The position numbers and the translations under genes are program-made. The notes below the pieces were generated by a model that was not told where the DNA came from, made no database searches, and saw nothing but the letters and a program-made list of their open reading frames with translations. This document shows, in pieces, positions 1 through 8,091 of a stretch of DNA of 33,732 nucleotides. The first letter of the stretch is position 1. The number at the start of each line of letters is the position of its first letter. Origin of the DNA: an uncultured Clostridia bacterium (GTDB taxonomy: Bacteria > Bacillota > Clostridia > Lachnospirales > Lachnospiraceae); NCBI GenBank assembly GCA_946629525.1, contig CAMOXU010000023.1, forward strand, positions 1-33,732, read 5' to 3'.

Positions 1-56
1 AAGCCCCTCAAGAGTGAGGGGCAGGGGAGTTGATGCAGGCTTGCCTGCTTTGTTCC

Positions 57-80
57 CGTCAGCTGCTTATGCAGCTGACG
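57..80. repeat. Perfect 10-bp inverted repeat, TTAT loop
   Basis: CGTCAGCTGC and GCAGCTGACG flank a 4-base loop. No run of T follows, so it is not a standard terminator. It lies in the 309-base stretch before the histidine kinase, where I see no gene. A second small palindrome (GCAGG/CCTGC) lies at about 35-48. The role is unknown; it could be the 3' end of an upstream transcript or an operator. Confidence 0.5.
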
Positions 81-309
81 ATAAGACCTATTGTACCACA
101 AAATGATCTTCATACAATGTCCGCGGAGTCCGGCATTTCGCAATCGCCTCATTTAGTGTATACTGATAATGAGTGGTGGGAAAAGCAGAGGCTTTGCCCG
201 GCTCTCTCGGATCGGAAAGCAGCAGAGAGCACGGGAGAGCACGCATCTGCCCTTCCGGAAACTGAAAATCGGGTTTCCGGAAGAGCGCGTCCGGTGGGAG
301 GCGGTGAGT

Positions 310-2940
310 ATGAAAAAAAGATTAAAAGACCGGCTTTTGAACATTATGCTGGCGCAGTATGTCCGCATCTATGTTGTCGATATTCCCGGTGACCGCATTG
401 AAGCGCAGATGCATGTGGAAAGCAACGGTGAGTTCGTTCCTGACCCGGTACCGGAGATCTCATTTTTTGATTATCTGAGAAATTTCTGCCGGGACAATCT
501 GGAACACGCCTACTGGCCATGGTTCGAGACGAGCATCAATCCGGATAATATGCGCTATGTCCTTCGCGGCAAGGAGTCGTATGAGCTGAAGTGCCCGCTG
601 AAAGGCGGGGGCTGGCGCAGGTTCGAGGTGCGGCGCTATGAGATGCGGGACGGGGATCCCGTGCGGGCGCTGATCGGTGTCTGCAAGAACGTTCCGGGGG
701 AGGAGCCTTCCGCGATCACGGATGCTCCGGATATGCGGACCGAGTTCGAGCGCTATCTCGCGTCGCTGCAGAACGATCTCTTCATTAAAGGACAGTACGA
801 GGGTGCGCTCTTTACGGAGACTATCGCCAATTTTGAGGTGGATGTTACAGAGAGCCGGGTGCTTCGAAGCGCCTTCAAGAATCCGGATATCTTCGTTCCG
901 GTTCCCGGGATGGGAAATCCGGGATCGTTCCGGGAGATGGCAAGGGCCTGGTCAATGCGCATGGATGCCGTCTCTGCGGACGAATATATTCACTTTATGT
1001 CCACGGAGAATCTCTCCGAGTCCTATGAGAACGGGATCACCGCACCGTCGATCGAGAGCTGGATCACGGACCGGAATCTTAAAAAGATCTGGCTCAGACA
1101 GACGGTCCTTATGACGAGGGATGATATCAGCGGGCATATCATGGGTCTTATGTCCGTGCGTGATATAACAGAGAGCAAGGAGATCGAGGAGGAGAACAGG
1201 AGACGGCTCGATATTATCGACGGCATGACCAGAGAGTATATCTTCCTGGATCTTGTCAATCTGACGACGGAAGAGCATCTGGTATATCGCATGAACGATG
1301 AAGTCAGAAAAAAGTATCTTGAGATGCTTCTTCCGAAATATTCAGACGCCATGGAAGCCTACTGCAGGACAGGCGTCTTCGAGAAAGACCGCGAGGAATT
1401 CCAGCGGATCATGAGCCCCGGGCACGTGCGGGAGGCCCTGAAGGGCAAGAAAGAACTGAGCTTCCGATACAGGGCCATGACGGACGAGGGCGTGCAGTCC
1501 TTCCGATGCAAGATCGTAAAGATCGGGGGGATGTGGTCCGATCCCAAGGAAGTCCTCGTCGGACTGGCAAATGTTCAGAACGAGCTGGATACCGAGCTCA
1601 AGCAGAAGATCATCCTGGAGAGCGCGCTTGAGAAGGCGAGGGAGGCGGAGAAGGCAAAGACGATCTTCCTGTCCAACATGTCCCACGATATGCGGACCCC
1701 GCTGAACGCGATCATAGGTTTCGCCACGCTTGCGAGACTGCACTCGGAGGATAAGAAGGAGGTGGACGAGAGCATCAGCCGGATCCTCGAATCCGGGGAG
1801 CAGCTCCTCTCCCTGATCGACAACATTCTTGACATTACGAGGATCGAGAGCGGGCGAATGGATCTGAACGAAACGCCCTGCAGTCTCCGGGAGCTGATCG
1901 AAAGGGTCCACGTTCTCTTCCAGCCGGAGATCGAGCAGAAGAAGCTTCTTTTCCACTGTGAGATCGACAGTGCGGTCGAGGACAAGGTCTGCTGCGACAA
2001 GGTGCGCATGACGCAGCTTTTCACAAATCTTCTGGGCAATTCGGTTAAGTATACGGAGAAGCACGGACACGTTGATTTTATCCTTCGGCGTGAGGGCGGC
2101 AGTCCGTCCGGCCATATGGGGCTCCTTCTGATCGTCAGGGATGACGGGATCGGGATCAGTCCCAAGTTCCAGAGCCGGATCTTTGAGCCGTTCGAGCGCG
2201 AGGACACGTCTCTTACGGGCAGGGTCCCCGGAAGCGGGCTCGGGATGCCGATCTGCAAGGCGATCGTTGACAGCCTCGGAGGGACGATCTCCGTGCGGAG
2301 CCGCCAGGGGGCGGGAACCGAGTTCGTCGTGCATTTTGCTCTGAGACTGCAGGAGAATAAGCAGGATACTTCGGAGAAGAAGGCAGTTTCGAAATATCAG
2401 ATCTTCTCGGAGACGACAAGGATAGACCATTCGGCAAAAAGCGTGCCGAGGGTGCTTCTGGTCGAGGACAATGTGATGAACCGGGAGATCGCCGCCCGTC
2501 TGATCAAGTATATCGGCTATAAGGTCGACCGCGCGGAGGACGGCGAGCAGGCCTGCGATATTCTGGAGCACGGACGTCTGCTCTATGACGCTGTGCTCAT
2601 GGACATCCGGATGCCTGTCCTTGACGGGTACGCGGCGACCAGACGGATTCGGAACAGTACGGACCCGGATGTGCGCTCGGTCCCTGTCATTGCAATGACA
2701 GCGGACGCCTTCGAGAAGGATATCGAGAAGGCGAAAGAGGCCGGCATGAACGCATTTATCTCAAAGCCGGTGGAGCTGGAAACGCTCCGCTATGTGCTGG
2801 GAGAGTTCCTCGGACTTCCGGAGACGGAGAAGGAGACGGGGGATGTGAATGAAGAAGGGCAGGGAGAAGAAGCACAGGGAGAAGAAGCACAGGGAGAAGA
2901 AGTACAGGGAGAAGAAGTACACGGAGAAGAAGGGCAGTGA
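310..2940 (+). CDS. Cytosolic hybrid sensor histidine kinase with receiver domain
   Basis: An 876-residue two-component kinase that should autophosphorylate on His and pass the phosphate to its own receiver. The first ~430 residues look like PAS-type modules, for example a segment ending in GGWRRFEVRRYE near 100 and another ending in MGLMSVRDITE near 280. A coiled linker leads to the dimerisation box SNMSHDMRTPLN (phospho-His 459). The ATPase domain follows, with an N box around NLLGNSVKYTEKHG and glycine boxes DDGIGIS and GSGLGMPI. The receiver starts at VLLVEDN, with phospho-acceptor Asp765 in LMDIRMP. No membrane segment or output domain is visible, so the signal is probably cytosolic and the phosphate probably moves on to a partner outside the window. 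I chose ATG 310 because GGGAGG at 296-301 gives ideal spacing; the frame is open back to 169 but with no ribosome site there. The C-terminal tail is a tandem repeat (separate entry). Confidence 0.9.
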   Translation: MKKRLKDRLLNIMLAQYVRIYVVDIPGDRIEAQMHVESNGEFVPDPVPEISFFDYLRNFCRDNLEHAYWPWFETSINPDNMRYVLRGKESYELKCPLKGGGWRRFEVRRYEMRDGDPVRALIGVCKNVPGEEPSAITDAPDMRTEFERYLASLQNDLFIKGQYEGALFTETIANFEVDVTESRVLRSAFKNPDIFVPVPGMGNPGSFREMARAWSMRMDAVSADEYIHFMSTENLSESYENGITAPSIESWITDRNLKKIWLRQTVLMTRDDISGHIMGLMSVRDITESKEIEEENRRRLDIIDGMTREYIFLDLVNLTTEEHLVYRMNDEVRKKYLEMLLPKYSDAMEAYCRTGVFEKDREEFQRIMSPGHVREALKGKKELSFRYRAMTDEGVQSFRCKIVKIGGMWSDPKEVLVGLANVQNELDTELKQKIILESALEKAREAEKAKTIFLSNMSHDMRTPLNAIIGFATLARLHSEDKKEVDESISRILESGEQLLSLIDNILDITRIESGRMDLNETPCSLRELIERVHVLFQPEIEQKKLLFHCEIDSAVEDKVCCDKVRMTQLFTNLLGNSVKYTEKHGHVDFILRREGGSPSGHMGLLLIVRDDGIGISPKFQSRIFEPFEREDTSLTGRVPGSGLGMPICKAIVDSLGGTISVRSRQGAGTEFVVHFALRLQENKQDTSEKKAVSKYQIFSETTRIDHSAKSVPRVLLVEDNVMNREIAARLIKYIGYKVDRAEDGEQACDILEHGRLLYDAVLMDIRMPVLDGYAATRRIRNSTDPDVRSVPVIAMTADAFEKDIEKAKEAGMNAFISKPVELETLRYVLGEFLGLPETEKETGDVNEEGQGEEAQGEEAQGEEVQGEEVHGEEGQ
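2851..2940 (+). repeat. Six 15-bp tandem repeats encoding an EEXQG tail
   Basis: Six consecutive 15-bp units (consensus GAAGAAGNACAGGGA) run in frame to the last base of the kinase gene. They encode EEGQG, EEAQG, EEAQG, EEVQG, EEVHG and EEGQ-stop. In the last unit GGGA has become GTGA, which creates the TGA stop. The period is a multiple of three, so copy-number change would alter tail length without shifting frame until the stop-bearing unit is affected. Confidence 0.95.
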
Positions 2941-3085
2941 TTGGAGAAGAGGTGCGCTGTGTAGTGCCGGAGAACAGCTGCATTGTGCAGTGATAAGAGA
3001 ACAGCTGCGTTGTACAGTGACCGGATTACAGGTGCGCTGTCTTTACATTTGAAGGAAAGAGTGGTATTCTACTAGGAATCGATAG

Positions 3086-3188
3086 TTTTATTCTTCATCG
3101 CGCAATACTCGTGAATTTATTTATGAGATATGCGCGCAAAGTGAAGCAGGCCTTCATCGTGAGTACAAATTCGCGATGAAGAATAAAA
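3086..3188. repeat. Inverted repeat bounded by module X (17-bp perfect arms)
   Basis: TTTTATTCTTCATCGCG at 3086-3102 is exactly complementary to 3172-3188. The left arm extends into a 32-bp sequence (3086-3117) found again, inverted and with two mismatches, at 13768-13799. The interior shows further partial complementarity. It sits in the 441-base gap (2941-3381) between the kinase and the transpeptidase. That gap also holds a 28-bp-period repeat (GAGAACAGCTGC at about 2969 and 2997). No gene is supported in the gap. Confidence 0.85.
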
Positions 3189-3249
3189 GCCTCCGGCGGA
3201 TCGCAGCCGCGCAAATGGGAAGGTGCTTCGCACTCTGCGCGGCGCGGCA
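3185..3249 (+). repeat. Dispersed repeat module Y, copy 1
   Basis: This 65-base segment matches the reverse complement of 12366-12430 at 61 of 65 positions by eye. It carries a hairpin-prone core (GTGCTTCGCAC). It is followed at once by a perfect 9-bp hairpin, AAGAACGCC/GGCGTTCTT (3249-3268). The forward reading frame is open and short (an MGRCFALCAARQ-type peptide), but there is no convincing start context, so I treat it as non-coding. Confidence 0.85.
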
Positions 3250-3290
3250 AGAACGCCGAGGCGTTCTTGAATTCCAGCGGCCGCTGCTGT

Positions 3291-3350
3291 GCAGTGGGGA
3301 AAGTGCATGGCACTTTGTACAGCGCTTAAGGAGCGCCGGGGAGTTCCTGA
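3291..3350 (+). repeat. Diverged tandem copy of module Y
   Basis: This segment aligns with about 3209-3270 (GGGAA..TGC...GCACT.TG..C.GCGC...G..CGCC..GG.GTTC.TGA), about 80 bases downstream in the same direction. It contains its own hairpin, AAAGTGC/GCACTTT (3300-3316). The element upstream of the transpeptidase is therefore a diverged direct duplication of module Y. Confidence 0.7.
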
Positions 3351-3369
3351 CAGGAGGTCAGGGCTTTTT
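3346..3369 (+). terminator. Terminator-like hairpin just before the transpeptidase start
   Basis: CCTGAC (3346-3351) pairs with GTCAGG (3357-3362), followed by GC and five T. The loop is AGGAG. It lies only a few bases before the transpeptidase ribosome site (AGGGGAG, 3371-3377). It could terminate read-through from the kinase or act as an attenuator. The stem is short, so efficiency is uncertain. Confidence 0.55.
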
Positions 3370-3381
3370 CAGGGGAGTATT

Positions 3382-4752
3382 ATGGAAAATAAGGAGAAAA
3401 AAATAGCAATCGGAATCGCCGCCGGCGTGTGCGGAGTGTTCTATGCGCTCGGCGTCATGCGGTTCGGAAAGGTACTCTATCCGAACACATTCATTAACGG
3501 GGAATGCTATGATATGGAGGAGGCCGGGACGGTTAGTGAAGGGCTGATCGATAATACGAAAACCTTCAGTATCAAAACACTGCAGGGGACCGAGAAGATC
3601 AATGGGGATGAGATCGGCTGGAGCACGGCACTCTCTCCGTCCATTGAGGAGATTCAGGAGGAACAGTCGCCCTGGGCCTGGCCAATTGCCCTCTTTCAGA
3701 AGCATGAATACAGTACGGAAGAGGTCCACAGCTATGACGAGGAGCTTCTGGACAAGAAGATCGACAGCCTGAAGTTCATGACGAAACCGGTCACACTTCC
3801 CTCCGATGCCCATATCGCCAAGACAGAGGAAGGATATGTGCTCGTTCCGGAAGTCGACGGAGATACGCCGATCGTGGAGAAGGTGCACGAAGTCATCGCG
3901 AAAGCGCTCGATGAGAACCAGGACAAGGTGAACCTGGATGAAGAGGGCTGTTACTATAAAGCCGGGATACGGTCGGACAATGAGGAGCTGGTCGCTGAGA
4001 TCACTGCCCTGGACGAAATCCAGAACATGGTCGTCACGATCGACCTCACCGAGTCTTCCGAGGAGCTTGACAAGAGCGTGTTCCTTGACTGGACGTCCTA
4101 TGAGAACGGCGAGCTGACATTTGACTATGACGCGGTCGACGGCTATGTCAATGAGCTCGCGAATAAGTACGATACCTGGCAGAAGTCAAGGACCTTTACG
4201 ACACACAGCGGACAGCAGATCTCTGTCGGCGGCGGAGACTGGGACAGCTACGGTTTCCTCATGGACCGCGAGACGACAATCGACATCATAAAGGGTGCGA
4301 TCATGTCCGGAGTATCCCAGGTCGTTCAGCCGGAGTGGATCCACACGGGACTGACGAGGAACACCGTGAACTCGGATATCGGACTGACCTATGTGGAGAT
4401 CAGCATCTCCGAGCAGCATATGTGGTACTACGAGAACGGGGAACTCAAGCTGGATACGGATGTCGTCACCGGCATGGATATCCCGAGCAGAGCGACCCCG
4501 CGCGGTGTGTACCGTGTCCGCTGGAAGGAGACGGAGCATACGATGACGGGGTCCTACGGAACGGCATTCGTCCACTACTGGCTGCCGCTCACAGAGGACG
4601 GCGTGGGGATCCACGATGCGTCCTGGAGAGATTCCTACGGAGGAACGATCTATATTAACAGCGGGTCTCACGGATGCATCAACACGCCTTACGGCAAGAT
4701 GCAGGAGCTCTACAGCATGATAAGCTCGGGGACACCGGTGGTCATATACTGA
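3382..4752 (+). CDS. L,D-transpeptidase (YkuD family), membrane-anchored
   Basis: A 456-residue peptidoglycan cross-linking enzyme that joins meso-diaminopimelate residues (3-3 links) or attaches proteins to stem peptides. Residues ~7-28 (IAIGIAAGVCGVFYALGVM) form one N-terminal membrane segment, leaving the rest outside. The middle (~40-320) resembles the peptidoglycan-binding repeats usual in Clostridia members of this family. The catalytic YkuD domain occupies the last ~130 residues. It ends in HDASWRDSYGG and SHGCINTP, with Cys432 as the nucleophile and the preceding His conserved. Start ATG 3382 is preceded by AGGGGAG; the longer open frame from 3289 runs back into the repeat element and has no such site. 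The gene is followed by a terminator and appears monocistronic. Confidence 0.92.
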   Translation: MENKEKKIAIGIAAGVCGVFYALGVMRFGKVLYPNTFINGECYDMEEAGTVSEGLIDNTKTFSIKTLQGTEKINGDEIGWSTALSPSIEEIQEEQSPWAWPIALFQKHEYSTEEVHSYDEELLDKKIDSLKFMTKPVTLPSDAHIAKTEEGYVLVPEVDGDTPIVEKVHEVIAKALDENQDKVNLDEEGCYYKAGIRSDNEELVAEITALDEIQNMVVTIDLTESSEELDKSVFLDWTSYENGELTFDYDAVDGYVNELANKYDTWQKSRTFTTHSGQQISVGGGDWDSYGFLMDRETTIDIIKGAIMSGVSQVVQPEWIHTGLTRNTVNSDIGLTYVEISISEQHMWYYENGELKLDTDVVTGMDIPSRATPRGVYRVRWKETEHTMTGSYGTAFVHYWLPLTEDGVGIHDASWRDSYGGTIYINSGSHGCINTPYGKMQELYSMISSGTPVVIY

Positions 4753-4769
4753 AACAGAAAATGATACGG

Positions 4770-4803
4770 AAGGTGCCTGCATGTGTTCATGCGGGCGCCT
4801 TTT
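4770..4803 (+). terminator. Rho-independent terminator after L,D-transpeptidase
   Basis: A 14-bp stem (with two G-T pairs) starting AAGGTGCC and a TGTT loop, ending in CCTTTT. It begins 17 bases past the stop. The T run is short. Confidence 0.75.
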
Positions 4804-4914
4804 CGCATGCGGATTGCGAAGGACGGCTCTTTTTGGTAAGATTTACAAATGGAATAAAAAAGTCCTGCTCCGCGAGTTTACCGCAAGTGGATTGAAAACA
4901 GAGAGGAAAAACAG

Positions 4915-5520
4915 ATGGGAATGAATATTGTATGCCTTGATATGGAAGGTGTCCTTGTGCCGGAGATCTGGATCGCATTTTCGGAAGCCAGCGGGATTCC
5001 CGAGCTCCGCAGAACGACCAGAGACGAACCGGATTATAACAAGCTGATGAACTGGAGACTCGGCATTCTCCGCGAGCACGGGCTCGGGCTCAGGGAGATC
5101 CAGGATACGATCGCGACGATCGATCCGCTTCCGGGTGCGAAGGAATTCCTCGACGAGCTTCGGACCATGACCCAGGTCATTATCCTGAGCGATACATTTA
5201 CACAGTTCGCCCAGCCGCTCATGAAAAAGCTGGACTGGCCGACGCTCTTCTGCAACACGCTTGAGGTCGCTCCGAGCGGTGAGATCACCGGATACAGGAT
5301 GCGCTGTGAGAATTCCAAGCTCACGACGGTGAAAGCCCTCCAGTCGATCGGCTTTGAGACGATCGCAGCCGGGGACAGCCACAATGATCTCGGCATGATC
5401 CGGGCCTCGAAGGCCGGCTTCCTCTTCAGGAGCACGGAGCAGATCAAGGCGGATAACCCCGACCTTCCGGCATTTGAAGAATTCGACGAATTCCTCGATG
5501 CGATTAAAAAGGCGCTGTGA
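4915..5520 (+). CDS. thrH: ThrH: phosphoserine phosphatase / homoserine phosphotransferase
   Basis: A 201-residue HAD-family enzyme that closely resembles Pseudomonas ThrH, which hydrolyses phosphoserine and can transfer its phosphate to homoserine, linking serine and threonine synthesis. The N-terminal motif CLDMEGVLVPEIW carries nucleophile Asp9. As in ThrH, a Glu replaces the second Asp of the usual DxD. HAD motif II is IILSDTF and motif IV is AAGDSHNDLGM. Length matches ThrH (~205). The start is ATG 4915 after an AGAGG site; ATG 4921 is a less likely alternative. The stop overlaps the GTG start of maf, so the two are probably co-transcribed and translationally coupled. Confidence 0.9.
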   Translation: MGMNIVCLDMEGVLVPEIWIAFSEASGIPELRRTTRDEPDYNKLMNWRLGILREHGLGLREIQDTIATIDPLPGAKEFLDELRTMTQVIILSDTFTQFAQPLMKKLDWPTLFCNTLEVAPSGEITGYRMRCENSKLTTVKALQSIGFETIAAGDSHNDLGMIRASKAGFLFRSTEQIKADNPDLPAFEEFDEFLDAIKKAL

Positions 5521-6170
5521 AGGCCATGAGTGAGAGATTCGTACTGGCCTCCGGATCCCCCAGAAGGCGCGAGCTTCTTACGCAGATCGGGATCCGGTTC
5601 GAGGTGATCCCGGCCCTGTCCGAAGAGCGGACAACGTGCAGCGATCCTGCGGGGATCTGCAGGAACCTGGCCTCGGCGAAGGCGGAGGAGGTGGCGCAGC
5701 GGATCCTGGATGCCCGGGCAGCCTGTATTTCGCAGGAGGCAGATCCCGGAATCTCCCGCGAAACGGCGCTTTCCCGAAGCGTGCGGGTCATCGGCGCGGA
5801 CACGATCGTCGTCCTCGACAGGGAGATCCTCGGAAAACCGAAGGACGCGGAGGATGCTGCCAGAATGCTCGGAGAGCTCTCGGGCCGTGCTCATGAAGTC
5901 ATGACCGGCGTCTGTGTGGTCGGGCTCTGCGAGGGCAGAAGAGTATCCGCGGCTTCCTTTACCGAATGCACGAAGGTCTTTGTAAGCAGGCTTTCGCAGA
6001 AGGAGATCAGTGACTACATTGCGACGGGCGAGCCCTTTGACAAGGCGGGCGCTTACGGAATTCAGGGCCTGTTCGCCAGATATATTGAGAGGATCGAAGG
6101 GGATTACAACAATGTCGTCGGGCTGCCGGCGGGAAGGCTCTACCGGGAATTCCTGTCGGAGGGAAGATAG
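5517..6170 (+). CDS. maf: Maf-family nucleoside triphosphate pyrophosphatase
   Basis: A 217-residue cytosolic house-cleaning pyrophosphatase that hydrolyses non-canonical or dTTP/UTP-type nucleotides to monophosphates. Signature motifs are LASGSPRRRELL at the N-terminus, GADTIVVLD (catalytic Asp region), GKPKD and the C-terminal YGIQG...GDYNNVVGLP. An insertion of ~20 residues (about 65-88, rich in small residues) separates the first two motifs and makes the protein longer than the typical ~190. The GTG start at 5517 overlaps the thrH stop; ATG 5526 is the alternative, giving MSERFVLAS as in many Maf proteins. The gene is followed by a two-copy tandem repeat. Confidence 0.9.
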   Translation: MKAMSERFVLASGSPRRRELLTQIGIRFEVIPALSEERTTCSDPAGICRNLASAKAEEVAQRILDARAACISQEADPGISRETALSRSVRVIGADTIVVLDREILGKPKDAEDAARMLGELSGRAHEVMTGVCVVGLCEGRRVSAASFTECTKVFVSRLSQKEISDYIATGEPFDKAGAYGIQGLFARYIERIEGDYNNVVGLPAGRLYREFLSEGR

Positions 6171-6184
6171 GCAGGCTGCAAAGA

Positions 6185-6288
6185 ATCCGACTCCCGGGGG
6201 AGGAAAGTGCTGCCGGGATTTCCCATTGAAGGAAAGACAGATAAATACAAAAGATCCGACTCCCGGGGGAGGAAAGTGCTGCCGGGAT
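6185..6288 (+). repeat. 69-bp-period direct repeat after maf
   Basis: A 35-base segment (ATCCGACTCCCGGGGGAGGA...) occurs identically at 6185-6219 and 6254-6288, with partial similarity between the linkers. Each copy can fold (CTCCCGG/GGGAG, and CCCGG with CCGGG further on). It fills much of the gap between maf and the aminopeptidase. Confidence 0.9.
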
Positions 6289-6369
6289 CTTCGGTCGGAA
6301 GAAAGAGACGTATCGCGCCGGGAAGGTACCGGCGTTCCCGATACAATTTAATGAGAGAGGTAAAGAAAT

Positions 6370-7863
6370 ATGAACAGAAGAAATGTATGGGCCTCCTACT
6401 CCAGAGAGCAGGAGAGAGCTGCGATGAAATTCGCCGAAGACTATAAGGCATTTTTGAACGTCTCAAAGACGGAGCGGGAGTGCATCGACTCGATCGTTAA
6501 CGAGGCGGAAAAGAACGGCTTCCGGGAGCTTTCCGAGCTCATCCGGACGCAGACTCCGCTGCATCCGGGCGACAAGGTCTACTCCGTCTGGATGAACAAG
6601 TCCGTGGTGCTCTTTAAGATCGGCGCGGAGCCGATGGAGAATGGCCTGAATATTCTCGGCGCGCATCTGGATTCCCCGCGCCTCGACGTCAAGCAGAATC
6701 CGCTTTACGAAGACAGCGGGCTTGCATTCCTCGATACGCACTATTACGGCGGCATCAAGAAATACCTTTACGTGACGATCCCGCTCGCACTGCACGGCGT
6801 GGTCGTGAGGAAGGACGGGATGACGACCATCCTGAACGTCGGCGAGGATGAGGACGATCCGGTGTTCTTCGTCTCAGACCTTCTGATCCACCTGTCTCAG
6901 GAGCTCATGCAGAAGAAGGCAGCCAGCGTGGTTGAAGGCGAGGCGCTGGATCTGGTCGTGGGCCATAAGCCGTTCATTATTGAAAATGAAAAGAAGGATG
7001 ACGAGGAAGAACCGTCTGACGATACGCTGACGGATGGACAGAGACTTGCCCTTCAGCAGGAGAAGGAAGAGGGCGCGGAGAAGAAGAAGCTGAACGGTGC
7101 CGTAAAGCGCGGTATTCTCGCGATCTTAAGAGATGAATACGGAATCTGTGAGGATGATTTCATCTCAGCGGAGCTGGAGATCGTGCCCGCCGGAAAGGCA
7201 AGGGACGCCGGCTTTGACCGGTCCATGGTACTTGCGTACGGTCAGGACGACCGTGTCTGCGCATTTCCGTCGCTGCGGGCGATCGAGGAAGTGGGAGACG
7301 TGCAGCGGACAGCCTGCTGCATTCTGGTCGACAAGGAGGAGATCGGATCTGTCGGCGCGACGGGCATGCAGTCTCATTTCTTTGAAAATGCCGTCGCCGA
7401 AGTCATGAACCTCACCGGAGAGTACAGTGAGCTCAAGGTAAGGCGCTGCCTTGCGAACTCCTGCATGCTCTCATCGGACGTATCCAGCGCGTTCGATCCG
7501 AACTACGCTTCGGCCTTCGAGAAGAAAAATGCAGCTTTCCTGGGCGGCGGACTTGTATTCAACAAGTTCACGGGCTCCAGAGGCAAGTCCGGCTCCAACG
7601 ACGCGAACGCGGAGTACATCGCTCACCTGCGCGCGGTCTGCGAGGAGGCAGGGATCATTTTCCAGACGGCGGAGCTCGGCAAGGTGGATCTTGGCGGCGG
7701 CGGAACGATCGCCTACATCCTTGCCCTCTACGGCATGAATGTCATCGACAGCGGCGTTCCGGTGCTGAATATGCACGCGCCGTGGGAGGCGACCTCGAAG
7801 GCGGATATCTACGAGGCAAAGAGAGGGTATATCGCATTCCTTGAGAAGGTGAAGTCGGTATAA
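6370..7863 (+). CDS. M18-family zinc aminopeptidase
   Basis: A 497-residue cytosolic metallo-aminopeptidase of the aspartyl aminopeptidase (M18) family, which removes N-terminal, often acidic, residues from peptides. The dinuclear zinc site is visible: GAHLDSPRLDVK (His and the family Asp), DKEEIGSVGA (catalytic Glu and a ligand), SDVSSAFDPNY, and NMHAPWE near the C-terminus (His ligand). The glycine-rich KVDLGGGGTIAY segment is also typical. A charged insertion around residues 212-245 (KKDDEEEPSDD...EKEEGAEKKK) is a flexible loop. The length is slightly above typical, as in the bacterial M18 subgroup with this insertion. ATG 6370 follows GAGAGG. It is the last gene before a strong terminator. 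Confidence 0.92.
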   Translation: MNRRNVWASYSREQERAAMKFAEDYKAFLNVSKTERECIDSIVNEAEKNGFRELSELIRTQTPLHPGDKVYSVWMNKSVVLFKIGAEPMENGLNILGAHLDSPRLDVKQNPLYEDSGLAFLDTHYYGGIKKYLYVTIPLALHGVVVRKDGMTTILNVGEDEDDPVFFVSDLLIHLSQELMQKKAASVVEGEALDLVVGHKPFIIENEKKDDEEEPSDDTLTDGQRLALQQEKEEGAEKKKLNGAVKRGILAILRDEYGICEDDFISAELEIVPAGKARDAGFDRSMVLAYGQDDRVCAFPSLRAIEEVGDVQRTACCILVDKEEIGSVGATGMQSHFFENAVAEVMNLTGEYSELKVRRCLANSCMLSSDVSSAFDPNYASAFEKKNAAFLGGGLVFNKFTGSRGKSGSNDANAEYIAHLRAVCEEAGIIFQTAELGKVDLGGGGTIAYILALYGMNVIDSGVPVLNMHAPWEATSKADIYEAKRGYIAFLEKVKSV

Positions 7864-7902
7864 AGATATGCCGTGCCGGCTGCCTGAGCCTGATCGGGAT
7901 AT

Positions 7903-7950
7903 AAAAAGAGTGCAGATATCGCGGAACAAGGCGGTATCTGCACTCTTTTT
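7903..7950. terminator. Strong bidirectional terminator between convergent genes
   Basis: A perfect 16-bp stem (AAAAAGAGTGCAGATA with its complement) around a 16-base loop, ending in five T on the plus strand and five T on the minus strand. It can serve the aminopeptidase gene and the convergent patatin gene. Confidence 0.95.
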
Positions 7951-7957
7951 ACGCTGT

Positions 7958-8091
7958 CATCTGCCGACGTGAAAGAGACGAAAAGCACACTTCACGGCCA
8001 TCTGTCGTCGTGAGAAAAGCGAAAAGCACACTTCATTGTCATCTGCCGGCGTGAAAGAGCCGAAAAACACACTCCGCCGTCACCTGCCGAG
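7958..8091. repeat. 41-bp tandem repeat at the 3' end of the patatin gene
   Basis: Units start at 7958, 7999 and 8040, with a partial fourth at 8081 (CATCTGCCGACGTGAAAGAG and variants). The exact 41-bp period holds across the units. The partial fourth unit includes the last codons and stop of the patatin gene, so the array looks like it grew from the 3' end of that coding sequence. Confidence 0.9.

Noticed and set aside
1342-2571. 409-codon minus-strand open frame antisense to the histidine kinase
   Set aside because: The plus strand has clear kinase and receiver motifs; the antisense frame shows no family motif and results from GC-rich codon bias.
3176-3406. Small protein genes in module Y (MGRCFALCAARQ-type peptides)
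   Set aside because: Start context is poor, the copies differ by indels and hairpins explain the sequence better.
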